64,000 bases of DNA from NCBI GenBank assembly GCA_035297145.1, contig DATGZN010000014.1, positions 54,264 to 118,263 on the forward strand, read 5' to 3'. The notes under the pieces are model-generated. The model did no database searches and was not told the DNA's origin. It worked only from the letters and a program-made list of their open reading frames with translations. A program made the position numbers and the translations under genes. This DNA is from QHXW01 sp035297145. GTDB taxonomy: Bacteria > Acidobacteriota > Terriglobia > Bryobacterales > Bryobacteraceae. Shown here piece after piece: positions 47,452 to 55,716 of the stretch. Every line of letters begins with the position of its first letter. Positions within the stretch are counted from its first letter, which is position 1.

Positions 47452-47745
47452 ATGGGGATGCCAGCAGCGCGGTTGGGAGACATGCACGTATGCCCGATGG
47501 TGACAGTTTTGGTGCCGCACGTCGGCGGACCGATTCTACCGCCGTGCTGTCCAACCGTGTTGATTGGCAGCATGCCGGCTGCACGGGTCGGCGACATGGC
47601 CACGTGCGTCGGCCCGCCGGACGTGATTGCCCTGGGTTCCTTTACGGTGCTGATCGGTAAGATGCCGGCGGCACGAATGATGGACCTAACAGTCCACGGC
47701 GGTTTCATCGCAATGGGGCTTCCTACGGTTCTTATTGGTCCGTAA
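47452..47745 (+). CDS. PAAR domain protein (spike tip)
   Basis: 97 residues, ATG 47452 with AAGGAG 8 bp upstream. It carries the PAAR hallmarks: MPAARLGDMHVCP at the N-terminus, then SMPAARVGDMATCVGP and KMPAARMMDLTVHGG, with His/Cys residues for the tip metal site. PAAR proteins form the sharp cone on a VgrG trimer. There is no C-terminal toxin extension, so cargo must be carried separately, plausibly by the next gene. Confidence 0.92.
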   Translation: MGMPAARLGDMHVCPMVTVLVPHVGGPILPPCCPTVLIGSMPAARVGDMATCVGPPDVIALGSFTVLIGKMPAARMMDLTVHGGFIAMGLPTVLIGP

Positions 47746-47762
47746 CAGTCAGGAGTCGGAAA

Positions 47763-48848
47763 ATGAGCGCAGCACAACTGGCCATTCCATACGAGAGACA
47801 GTCCGAAGCGCCAGGCGACCGGACCTGCGGCGCCGTCTGCCTGGGCATGATTTATCGCTCGTTCGGGAAGGAAGTCTCGCAGGAAGAGATCTGGGCGGCG
47901 ATTGCCAAAAGAAACCGGTTCGGCAGTCTGGCCTCGACAACCCACCTGATGGTTCAGGATGCCCTGAAGCGGGGATGCACGGCCGTTGCCATCCAGGCGC
48001 GGTATCCGCTTCAGGTGCTTCGTCTCTGCCGGGAAAACGGTATTCGAGGTATCGTGAACCACCGGTCGTCACGAGAAGCTTCGACGGGCCACTACTCGGT
48101 CTTGGTCGATATCGACGATAAGATCGTGGTCACTCACGACCCGTCTCTAGGCCCCGCCCGGCGGCTGTCCCATGCCGCGTTGATGGAGCTTTGGCAGCCG
48201 GCTTTGGTCAACTCTGAAATCATCGGTAATGTCTTGATCGCGATTGGAGCCGCGGGGGCGCCGAAAGAGATCACATGCGAATTCTGTCACATGCCAATTC
48301 CGGCGGAGGTCCCGTGTCCGCGTTGTAAAAACCCCGTGATCCTCCGACCCAGCAGCGTGCTCGGATGCCTCAGCGAAACCTGTATTGCACGGATGTGGAA
48401 CTACATCTGTTGTCCCGCATGCGACTACACGTGGAATTTCCACCTACAGCCGGGGAATGCCGACGCGACCGCCAGCATCTCAGCACCTGCGGCAGCCAAT
48501 CCAGACGCAGGCCCACAGAAAGATCCGTGGAATCTGGACCGGGTCTTCGGCGAGCTGGACAAGTTCTGTAAGCACATCCTCAGTCTGCCGAGCGTGGCGA
48601 ATCGCGCGGACATCAAGGCGCAGCTCGATTTCCTCCAAGCCGGCAAGGAGAAGCTAAAGCTGGCGCAAGCCGAGCAGTTCGCCCATCACAAAGCGCGCGC
48701 GGAGCAATTGACGACGCTCAAAACGGCTGCGGAGGTGAGTGCCGAGGCTCACCGTAAGAAGCTGGAGGAGCTGAAGACTCCATTGCCGCCTCTCGACGGC
48801 AACGCTCTCGGCCGCGCTTTGTTAAAGAACCTCGGATTCATCGCCTGA
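47763..48848 (+). CDS. C39-like cysteine peptidase with zinc ribbon and coiled-coil tail; candidate cargo
   Basis: 361 residues, 17 bp after the PAAR gene. Residues 8-140 form a peptidase C39-like fold: oxyanion Gln 13, Cys 22 in DRTCGAVCLGMI, His 110 in TGHYSVLVD and Asp 126 in THDPSLG. Next comes a zinc ribbon (CEFCHMPIP, CPRCKN, about 175-200) with further Cys pairs (CCPACDYTW, about 220). A linker rich in Ala/Pro leads to a coiled coil (about 260-340, repeated Glu/Lys/Ala heptads). No leader or ABC partner as in bacteriocin maturation is present, so being the last gene of a VgrG-PAAR unit suggests an exported peptidase effector or a maturation factor (inference). No obvious immunity gene follows. 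Confidence 0.75.
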   Translation: MSAAQLAIPYERQSEAPGDRTCGAVCLGMIYRSFGKEVSQEEIWAAIAKRNRFGSLASTTHLMVQDALKRGCTAVAIQARYPLQVLRLCRENGIRGIVNHRSSREASTGHYSVLVDIDDKIVVTHDPSLGPARRLSHAALMELWQPALVNSEIIGNVLIAIGAAGAPKEITCEFCHMPIPAEVPCPRCKNPVILRPSSVLGCLSETCIARMWNYICCPACDYTWNFHLQPGNADATASISAPAAANPDAGPQKDPWNLDRVFGELDKFCKHILSLPSVANRADIKAQLDFLQAGKEKLKLAQAEQFAHHKARAEQLTTLKTAAEVSAEAHRKKLEELKTPLPPLDGNALGRALLKNLGFIA

Positions 48849-49021
48849 AAGAAGCAAAGGAGCTGCAGCGGGTGGCCGGGATCGAGACCGGACGGTGGTT
48901 TTCTATCCCAAAATCGGACAGGCATAGCGATATTTAGAGGTATTAAACTCTGATACCATGGACGTTGCGAGCTTCTGGCTCGCGGCATCAGAGTTGCTCT
49001 TGCTTCCGAGGAGCGTGCCCC

Positions 49022-51484
49022 ATGCTGCCAACCCTCACCCACGCTTTCCGGGTACTGCGCAAGGACCCCATCTTCACCGCCGTCGCCATTTGTTCGCTGG
49101 CCATAGGCATCGGTGCTACAGCGTCCATGTTCAGCTTCGCCGACGCCATGTTGTTGCGCCCGCTGCCGGTCCGGGAGCCGGATCGCGTCCTCGCCATCAA
49201 TACCGCTGTATCCGCGCAGTTCGGCCAGAACCCGCCCATTTCCTATCCGGATTACCTCGACCTGCGCGATCGCAACCGCACGTTCGACGGGATGGTGGCG
49301 GCTTCGTATGCCTTCTTCGGCTTCAGTCCGAATTCCAATACTGTGCCGCGGATGAAATGGGGCCTTTACGTTTCCGGCAACCTCTTCCGTGTGCTGGGCG
49401 TCGAGCCCGCGATGGGGCGGAGCTTCCGCGATGACGAGGATGAAGTCGAGGGACGCGACGCCGTGGTCGTGCTGGGGCACGATTTCTGGGTGGCCCAGTT
49501 TGGCGCGAGTCCGTCGGCGATCGGCTCCCGCATCCGGCTGAATGGCATTGAGTTCTTGGTGATCGGCGTAGCTCCCGCACGTTTCACGGGTATCGACGCC
49601 GTTATGCGCCCGCAAGTCTTCGTTCCTCTCTCCATGTCACCGCGCATGGTGCAACAGAACTACCTCCACAACCGCGATTTCGGCTGGTTATTCGTCAAGG
49701 GCCGCCTGAAGCCCGGCGTCGGCATGGAGCAGGCGCAGGCCGATATCACCGCCCTTTCCGCCGAGCTCCAGAAAATCCACACAGCACCCAACCGTAACGA
49801 GCGCCTTGTGGTGGAGACCGAGCTCCAGTTGCGCATGGCTCAGGGACCGGAAACGGCGCAGATGTCCATCATGCTGGCCATCCTGGGAATCGCGGTGTTA
49901 CTGGTGGCTTGCGCCAATGTCGCGGGTCTGCTGTTAAGTCGAGCTCGTGGGCGCACACGCGAGATCGCGATACGTCTGGCCATGGGCGCCGGCCGCATGG
50001 CTCTCGTCCGTCAGCTTCTTCTGGAGAATCTTCTGGTGGCTCTGGTCGGGGGAATCGGCGGCGTATGGATGGCCGATGCCATGGCCGACTTCTGGCACAG
50101 TATGCCCATCCCCAGCGACCTTCCCATCTATTTCGACGTGGGAGTCGACCGCCGCGTCCTGCTGGTTACCCTGATCGTGTCGGTAGTGAGCACCTTTCTG
50201 TTCGGTCTCGCTCCCGCGCTGCGCGCCACACGGCCGAACCTCGTACCTTCTTTAAAAGCCGCCGATGCCGACAGTGGTGGCCGGCGCCGCGTATGGGGCC
50301 GCAACAGCATCGTGGCGGGTCAGGTGGCTCTCTCCGTCGTGCTTTTGTCGATCTCCGCCGCCATGGTGCAGAGCTTTCAGGAGCAACTGCTGCCGGGGCC
50401 GGGTTATCGCACCGATCATCTCTTCCTCACCGCCTTCAACACGCAACTGGCTAGCTACTCGCCAGACCACACCGCGCGTTTTTATAAGGACCTGCTCGAA
50501 CACACACGCTCCGCGCCTGGCGTCAAGTCGGCCGCTCTCGTCTTCGCGGTCCCCCTGCTCGCCGGCCCGGCAGCCCTGGGCGTGGCTCCCGAAGGCTGGC
50601 AGTTGCCGCGCGGCGAACAGTCGATGAACGCATTCGCCAACTACGTCAGTGAGGGGTACTTCGAGACCATGAATATCCCCATTCTGCACGGGCGCAGCTT
50701 TCTCGAGTCCGATCGCGAGAATGTGCCGCTGGTGGCGGTGGTGAATGAGCACATGGCGAGACATTACTGGAAAGGGGACGCCGCCGGCAAACGGTTCCAT
50801 CTCACCAACGCCAGTGGCCCGCTGGTCCAGATCGTGGGGATCGCCAGGATGGCGAAGTATCTCTGGATCGCGGAGCCGCCCAACGATTTTATGTACCTGC
50901 CCTACCGGCAGCACCCGTACCGTCCGCGCGCAGCCGAGATGTCCATCGTCGCCGAATCCGTAGCCCCCGATGCGTCCACCCTCGCCAGCGTGCTGCGAGA
51001 CGTAGTGCGCAAGCTCGATCCCGATATGCCTGCTTTCGACATGCGCACGATGCAGGATATTTACACGCAGCGGGCCATCAGGACCTCGGACATCCTGATT
51101 CAAGTCGTGGGCGGCATGGGGATGATGGGACTGATACTGGCAGCAGTCGGGCTATACGGCCTGGTAGCTTACTCGGTGAGCCGTAGGACAACCGAAATCG
51201 GCATTCGCATGGCCATTGGCGCGGACCGCCGGACTGTGGTGTGGATGGTGCTGCGGCAGGGGTTGCAGCTCGGACTGGCCGGTGTCCTGGTCGGGTCAGT
51301 GGTGGCCTTCTTCGCCTGCCGCGCCGCCACCGCCGCGCTCTCAGCATCCGGGTTCCAGCACGTGAATCCGCTGATCTACATCGCTATCCCGTTGCTGCTG
51401 CTCGTCATTACAGCACTGGCATCGTGGGCCCCGGCGCGGCGGGCGGCGCATATCGATCCTTTGCGGGCGCTGCGGGAAGAATGA
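49022..51484 (+). CDS. ADOP-type ABC permease (acidobacterial duplicated orphan permease, MacB/FtsX-like)
   Basis: 820 residues from ATG 49022, chosen for the GAGGAG about 10 bp upstream; the open frame reaches back to 48965. Typical order: N-terminal helix (AICSLAIGIGATASMFSF), a MacB-type periplasmic domain, an FtsX domain with three helices (about 270-410), a second periplasmic domain and a second FtsX domain (about 700-800), ending in RRAAHIDPLRALREE. The duplicated permease without a linked ATPase is a hallmark of Acidobacteriota, where many paralogues occur, often near PadR regulators (none here). Substrate unknown. The 173-bp region upstream shows no further gene. Confidence 0.93.
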   Translation: MLPTLTHAFRVLRKDPIFTAVAICSLAIGIGATASMFSFADAMLLRPLPVREPDRVLAINTAVSAQFGQNPPISYPDYLDLRDRNRTFDGMVAASYAFFGFSPNSNTVPRMKWGLYVSGNLFRVLGVEPAMGRSFRDDEDEVEGRDAVVVLGHDFWVAQFGASPSAIGSRIRLNGIEFLVIGVAPARFTGIDAVMRPQVFVPLSMSPRMVQQNYLHNRDFGWLFVKGRLKPGVGMEQAQADITALSAELQKIHTAPNRNERLVVETELQLRMAQGPETAQMSIMLAILGIAVLLVACANVAGLLLSRARGRTREIAIRLAMGAGRMALVRQLLLENLLVALVGGIGGVWMADAMADFWHSMPIPSDLPIYFDVGVDRRVLLVTLIVSVVSTFLFGLAPALRATRPNLVPSLKAADADSGGRRRVWGRNSIVAGQVALSVVLLSISAAMVQSFQEQLLPGPGYRTDHLFLTAFNTQLASYSPDHTARFYKDLLEHTRSAPGVKSAALVFAVPLLAGPAALGVAPEGWQLPRGEQSMNAFANYVSEGYFETMNIPILHGRSFLESDRENVPLVAVVNEHMARHYWKGDAAGKRFHLTNASGPLVQIVGIARMAKYLWIAEPPNDFMYLPYRQHPYRPRAAEMSIVAESVAPDASTLASVLRDVVRKLDPDMPAFDMRTMQDIYTQRAIRTSDILIQVVGGMGMMGLILAAVGLYGLVAYSVSRRTTEIGIRMAIGADRRTVVWMVLRQGLQLGLAGVLVGSVVAFFACRAATAALSASGFQHVNPLIYIAIPLLLLVITALASWAPARRAAHIDPLRALREE

Positions 51485-51533
51485 GCGAGTTTGACCTTCA
51501 GTCTCTACCGTCCATACGAAGTCTGCCCGACGA

Positions 51534-51779
51534 TCAGTCTTCTTCGTCGATGAAACTTTGGAAGTAGAGCAGGCGGTCCAAGCCACGGTCCAACTGGACG
51601 TCGCAAGTTAGTCTCAAGTACGACAGAGGAACAAACCGGAGTCGTACTACGTTTTCCCACGCTTCGGGCGCCAAATGCGCAATCGGATCGCAATCCGGCA
51701 TTGGCCGCGAGCTGGGAGAGTTAGCCAACGCTGTGGCTGCACCAGAACCCATCGCGATAACCCCGCGGATAGAATACAA
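51534..51779 (-). CDS. Small ORF of doubtful status
   Basis: 81 codons; the C-terminal half (residues 40-81, with RLRFVPLSYLRLT and LLYFQSFIDEED) has protein-like composition, while the N-terminus does not. It may be the end of a decayed gene. No homology recognised and no good ribosome site. Apart from it, the gap 51485-52028 contains only the promoter and leader listed separately. Confidence 0.25.
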   Translation of the reverse strand: MYSIRGVIAMGSGAATALANSPSSRPMPDCDPIAHLAPEAWENVVRLRFVPLSYLRLTCDVQLDRGLDRLLYFQSFIDEED

Positions 51780-51860
51780 CCGAAGTTAGCGGATGTAAAC
51801 AAAAAAACGTCTTCATCAGAAGCGAAGAACATAACAGAGTCCTCTTGGATAGTGTAACTA

Positions 51861-51869
51861 TGCTATATA
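51861..51869 (+). promoter_or_regulatory. Extended -10 promoter candidate for the SDR gene
   Basis: TGCTATATA fits an extended -10 (TGn plus TATATA), with TTGGAT at 51845 as a poorly spaced -35. Transcription from about 51876 would give a leader of some 150 nt containing the hairpins described next. Confidence 0.4.
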
Positions 51870-51929
51870 AAAAGATCTGAATATGACTTATGATCGAGTC
51901 ACCGCACCAGTTGACCTAGGATTCGATGG

Positions 51930-52035
51930 CTCTCATGCCTTCCGGGCATTTGTGCCCATAAGCGCAAGAGGAGCCTTTCGCAAGGCGGACAGGGGCCGAC
52001 TCCCGGTCCTCGGAAGGGGGAAACCGCCATGAGAG
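51930..52035 (+). promoter_or_regulatory. Structured leader that can pair with the SDR start codon
   Basis: CTCTCATG (51930-51937) is the exact reverse complement of CATGAGAG (52028-52035), which contains the SDR start codon. Between them lie three local hairpins: GGGCA/TGCCC (around 51945-51958), GCCTT/AAGGC (around 51974-51987) and GGAC...GTCC with an inner GGG/CCC. The fold is a multi-branch junction closed by a stem that hides the AUG. No known riboswitch consensus was recognised. Confidence 0.4.
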
Positions 52036-52796
52036 AAGGAAACGGCAATGGCTTCGCGTCCTTAGAGGGACGAGTGGCGCTGGTTACCAGCGCGGCGCGG
52101 GGCATCGGGCGCGCTATCGCCCTGGAATTGGCGCATCGTGGAGCGGCGGTTGCGTTGAACTACCGCTCCAACAAAGCGCACGCCGAGAGCTTGGCGGAAC
52201 AGATTCAAGCCATTGGATCTGACTGCATGCTCGTACCGGGCGATGTCGCATCCAAAGAGGAAGCGCGACTGGTCATCCAAACCGTGCTGGACGCCTGGAA
52301 ACGGTTGGACATCCTGGTGAACAATGCCGGTATTACACGGGATAAATCGCTGCGCAAGACGGCAGAGGACGAATGGGCGGACGTGATCCATGTCAACCTA
52401 AACGGTACTTATTACTGCACCGGTGCCGCCCTTCCCGCGATGATGGAGCAGAACTTCGGCCGCATCATCAACATCACCTCGTATCTGGGTCAGGCCGGTA
52501 AGCTTGGCCAGGCTCACTCAGCCGCAGGCAAAGGCGGCATCACGGCGTTTACGAAATCCGTTGCGCTGGAAATGGCCAAATACAACATCACGGTGAACAC
52601 CGTGGCGCCTGGCTTTACGCGCACAGAAATGCTGGCAAAGGTGCCGGAAAAGATTCTGGAGCAGATTCGCGTGAAAATCCCGCTCCAGCGCTTCGCTCAG
52701 CCCGCCGATGTAGCCAAAGCCGCCGCGTTCCTGGCGGCTGACGGCGACTATATCACCGGCCAGCAATTGAATGTGAATGGCGGGCTCTATTTGTAA
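52029..52796 (+). CDS. SDR-family protein (FabG/PhaB-like) with altered catalytic motif
   Basis: 255 residues, full length for acetoacetyl-CoA or 3-oxoacyl reductases. Expected text: NNAG in LVNNAGITRD, catalytic Ser in INITSYLG, and the C-terminal GQQLNVNGGLYL. Two departures are seen. The nucleotide motif reads TSAARGIG (first Gly replaced by Ser). The YxxxK site reads SAAGK: aligning GQAHSAAGK with the usual GQxNYSAAK puts Ser at the Tyr position and keeps the Lys. The enzyme may be catalytically impaired, use another residue, or bind ligand only. The ATG at 52029 has AAGGGGG about 8 bp upstream. It precedes the beta-oxidation genes but has its own leader, and a promoter lies between them. 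Confidence 0.85.
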   Translation: MREGNGNGFASLEGRVALVTSAARGIGRAIALELAHRGAAVALNYRSNKAHAESLAEQIQAIGSDCMLVPGDVASKEEARLVIQTVLDAWKRLDILVNNAGITRDKSLRKTAEDEWADVIHVNLNGTYYCTGAALPAMMEQNFGRIINITSYLGQAGKLGQAHSAAGKGGITAFTKSVALEMAKYNITVNTVAPGFTRTEMLAKVPEKILEQIRVKIPLQRFAQPADVAKAAAFLAADGDYITGQQLNVNGGLYL

Positions 52797-52898
52797 GTCG
52801 ATAACTTGGACTCCACACCTCGGGAATTTCCTGCCCTATCTTAAGATGCCTTACCATCGCGAAAGCCCCATTTTTCGGGCTCAGGATGCAGATTCTCA

Positions 52899-52927
52899 TT
52901 GACAATAGTTTAAGATAATTTTATCCT
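52899..52927 (+). promoter_or_regulatory. Sigma-70-type promoter of the beta-oxidation operon
   Basis: TTGACA at 52899-52904, a 17-bp spacer and TATCCT at 52922-52927. This is the best promoter match noticed in the window. Transcription would start near 52934 and give a leader of about 340 nt before the fused HAD/ECH gene. Confidence 0.55.
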
Positions 52928-52975
52928 TTTAATCGAAGGTAAACCCTAAAACTGAACTTCGGACATCTCGTGTGT

Positions 52976-53031
52976 GAGTGCTTTTCCCCGTAAACGTGTT
53001 GGGGGAGCCCGAAGACCTTCGAAAAGCACTC
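52976..53031 (+). ncRNA. Stem-loop element in the long leader of the beta-oxidation operon
   Basis: GAGTGCTTTT (52976-52985) and AAAAGCACTC (53022-53031) form a perfect 10-bp stem around 36 nt that hold a second CCCC/GGGG pairing. It begins about 40 nt after the predicted transcription start. The remaining leader to 53274 has no supported gene on either strand. It could be a regulatory RNA motif or an operator; no family assigned. Confidence 0.35.
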
Positions 53032-53274
53032 GCGGTATAGGCCTGAGCACCAGGCATGCTGCAGTGGCCCGGTCTAAATGGTCAGCGGCTGAATTTGTGG
53101 GCTGCGACCACCTCAGACGGCTTGGGCACACTGCTGAAGCAGAGGCGCCGTTATGCCGAGTGGTCCGAGTGACATCACGCGTAAAAAGAATGCGTTCGAT
53201 GGCGGGGAGTCGAACCGCGAGGCTGTGCCTCATCAACGATTACACAGAAAAGAACGAAAGGAAGGAAACTAATC

Positions 53275-55680
53275 ATGGCGGTAACTGTTAATGCTATCGA
53301 CCAACTCAGCCGGGCTGAGGAGGTTCCGCGAACGGAAGCGCGCCGAGGCACGGAAAAGACGCTGCGGCGTGTAGCCATCCTCGGCGCCGGAACAATGGGA
53401 ACGCGCATCGCCGCGCATTTTGCCAACGCGGGCGTGCCCTCATTGCTGCTGAGCCGGGCCACACCCAATGAACCGAACCGGTCGGCCACGGCCACCAAAG
53501 CCATCCAGACTGCGGTGAAGCAAAAACCCGGCGCTTTCTTCTCCGAAGACGCGATCCGGCTCATTAAACCAGGCAATTACGACGACCACCTGAATGAACT
53601 CGCCAACTGTGACTGGGTCATTGAAACGGTCGCCGAGAATTTGCAGATCAAGCGCGACCTGTGGGGCCGCGTGGCAGCGGTAGTGAAACCCGACACAATC
53701 CTTTCCACTTCTACTAGCGGAATCACATTAGCTAAGATCGCCGAAGGATTCTCGCCGCAATTCCGCCGCAACTTCCTGGGCACGCACTTTTTCAATCCTC
53801 CTCGCTACCTGCACCTGCTGGAAGTGATTCCGGGACCGGAGACTGCTCCGGAAGTGTTGGATTTCGTACAGGAATATGGGGATCGCCGGTTGGGGAAAGG
53901 AGTGGTCCTGTGCAAAGACACATCAAACTTCATCGCCAATCGCGTCGGATGCTTCTTCGGCGCCACCGTCAGCAAAATTGCTCACGAAGACGGCTACACC
54001 GTCGAGGAGGCCGACGCCTTAACGGGTCCGCTGATTGGGTTGCCCAATAGCGCCAGCTTCCGCATGCTCGATTTGGTCGGGATGGACGTGTGGGGAGAAG
54101 TTAGTCCCAACCTGGCCGAAGCCAACAAGGGCACGCAGTGGGCCGAGCGCTTCCTCCTGCCAGACTTCGAGAAGCAGATGCTGGAGCGCAAATGGCTCGG
54201 CGAGAAGACCGGCCAGGGTTTCTACAAGCGGGTCGTCACCGGAGAGGAGAAAGCCATCTGGGCGCTCGATCTGAAGACCATGGAGTATCATCCGGCGCAG
54301 AAGCCCAAGTTCCCGTCGGTTGAAGCCGTGATGGTCATCGAAAATATTCCCGAGCGGATCAACGTACTCATCAACACTAATGACCGTGCCGGGACGTTCC
54401 TGTGGAAACTGCTCAGCGACTATTTCCTCTATTCCGCCGAGATGATTCCCGAAATCTCCGATCGAATAGTAGAGATCGACCGCGGCATTCGCTGGGGCTA
54501 TGGTCACAAGATGGGACCGTTTGAGCTCTGGGATGCTCTCGGTTTCCAGAGCATCGCCAAGCGGTTGCAGAAGGAAGGGCGCGTTTTGCCGCCGAGCATC
54601 CAGCAAATGCTCGATCGCGGAGTGACCTCGCTCTACCGCTGGGCTGAAGGCGATAATCCGCATCCGCAATACTTTGACGTTCTGGCGATGGAGCACAGGC
54701 CCATAGATGCTCGGCCGGGCACCATCGTGCTGTCGGACGTCAAGCGCGTGCATGGCGTCGTGAAGAAGAACGCGGGCGCATCGCTGGTTGATGTGGGCGA
54801 CGGCGTGTTGTGCTGTGAGTTCCACAGCAAGATGAACTCGATCGGCGAAGACATCATCAGCATGCTGTATGCGGGCCTCGATGAAACCAACAAGAACTTC
54901 CAGGCCATGATCATCGCCAACGACGGCGAGAACTTCTGCGTCGGCGCCAACTTGGTGCCGATTTTGCTGGCTGCGCAGGAAGGCGAATGGGATGAGCTGA
55001 ATGCCGCCGTTAATCGCCTCCAGCAGGTCAACATGGCCCTCAAGTACGCGCACAAGCCCGTGGTATCGGCTCCATTTGGCCGGACCCTGGGCGGCGGCTG
55101 CGAGATCGTGCTACACACGATTCCGCAGGCTTCGGCCGAACTCTACATGGGCCAGGTCGAACTGGGAGTGGGCCTCGTTCCGGCGGCCGGCGGCTGCAAG
55201 GAACTGACACTCCGGTTGAAGGACGCGCGGAAGGCCTTCGAACTCATCGGCATGGCAAAAGTATCGTTGAGCGCCGAGGAGGCCAAGAACCTGGGCCTGC
55301 TCGACCGCGGCACTCCCGTCTCGATGAATCCGGAACGGCTCATCGCGGACGCCAAGGCCCTGGCGCTGACCCTCGTGCCCAACTACGTTCCTGGCGTGCC
55401 GCGCACCGACGTCAAGGTCGCGGGCGATGCCGCGTACAGCCTGCTCAAGCTGGGCGTCTGGAGCTTCCAGCAAGGCAAGTACATCACCGAATACGACGCC
55501 GTGATCGGCGAAAAACTGGCTTATGTGCTGGCCGGAGGCCGTCTCGTAGGGGAGCAGTTGGTCTCTGAACAGTACTTATTGGATCTGGAACGCGAAGCGT
55601 TCCTCAGCCTGTGCGGCAATGTGAAAACGCAGGAACGAATGGCGCACATGTTGAAGACCGGCAAGCCTCTGCGTAACTAG
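53275..55680 (+). CDS. Fused 3-hydroxyacyl-CoA dehydrogenase/enoyl-CoA hydratase (beta-oxidation)
   Basis: 801 residues; ATG 53275 with AAGGAAGG upstream. Residues 30-340 form the NAD-binding dehydrogenase (GAGTMGTRIA, then THFFNPPRY); a second dehydrogenase C-domain covers about 350-450. A hydratase domain occupies about 495-720 (IIANDGENFCVGANL and GRTLGGGCEIVLH, giving the oxyanion loops). The order HAD then ECH is opposite to E. coli FadB and common in Acidobacteriota. It carries out hydration and NAD-dependent oxidation of acyl-CoA intermediates. The thiolase gene follows after 36 bp, so they form the FadBA pair, followed by ETF and an acyl-CoA ligase. No acyl-CoA dehydrogenase gene is present in the window. 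Confidence 0.92.
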   Translation: MAVTVNAIDQLSRAEEVPRTEARRGTEKTLRRVAILGAGTMGTRIAAHFANAGVPSLLLSRATPNEPNRSATATKAIQTAVKQKPGAFFSEDAIRLIKPGNYDDHLNELANCDWVIETVAENLQIKRDLWGRVAAVVKPDTILSTSTSGITLAKIAEGFSPQFRRNFLGTHFFNPPRYLHLLEVIPGPETAPEVLDFVQEYGDRRLGKGVVLCKDTSNFIANRVGCFFGATVSKIAHEDGYTVEEADALTGPLIGLPNSASFRMLDLVGMDVWGEVSPNLAEANKGTQWAERFLLPDFEKQMLERKWLGEKTGQGFYKRVVTGEEKAIWALDLKTMEYHPAQKPKFPSVEAVMVIENIPERINVLINTNDRAGTFLWKLLSDYFLYSAEMIPEISDRIVEIDRGIRWGYGHKMGPFELWDALGFQSIAKRLQKEGRVLPPSIQQMLDRGVTSLYRWAEGDNPHPQYFDVLAMEHRPIDARPGTIVLSDVKRVHGVVKKNAGASLVDVGDGVLCCEFHSKMNSIGEDIISMLYAGLDETNKNFQAMIIANDGENFCVGANLVPILLAAQEGEWDELNAAVNRLQQVNMALKYAHKPVVSAPFGRTLGGGCEIVLHTIPQASAELYMGQVELGVGLVPAAGGCKELTLRLKDARKAFELIGMAKVSLSAEEAKNLGLLDRGTPVSMNPERLIADAKALALTLVPNYVPGVPRTDVKVAGDAAYSLLKLGVWSFQQGKYITEYDAVIGEKLAYVLAGGRLVGEQLVSEQYLLDLEREAFLSLCGNVKTQERMAHMLKTGKPLRN

Positions 55681-55716
55681 GGCAGAGACGAACCGCAACA
55701 ATAAAGGAGATTCTAT

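Noticed and set aside
43752..48848. Complete type VI secretion or extracellular contractile system
   Set aside because: No sheath, tube, baseplate, TssJLM or ClpV genes are present; only the spike island is visible.
52946..53236. 96-codon minus-strand frame in the leader of the beta-oxidation operon
   Set aside because: Arg/Thr-rich random-looking text, no ribosome site, and it overlaps a stem-loop and a promoter-derived leader.
54019..55053. 344-codon minus-strand frame opposite the HAD/ECH gene
   Set aside because: Shadow of a conserved enzyme; His/Glu/Gln-rich text without motif.
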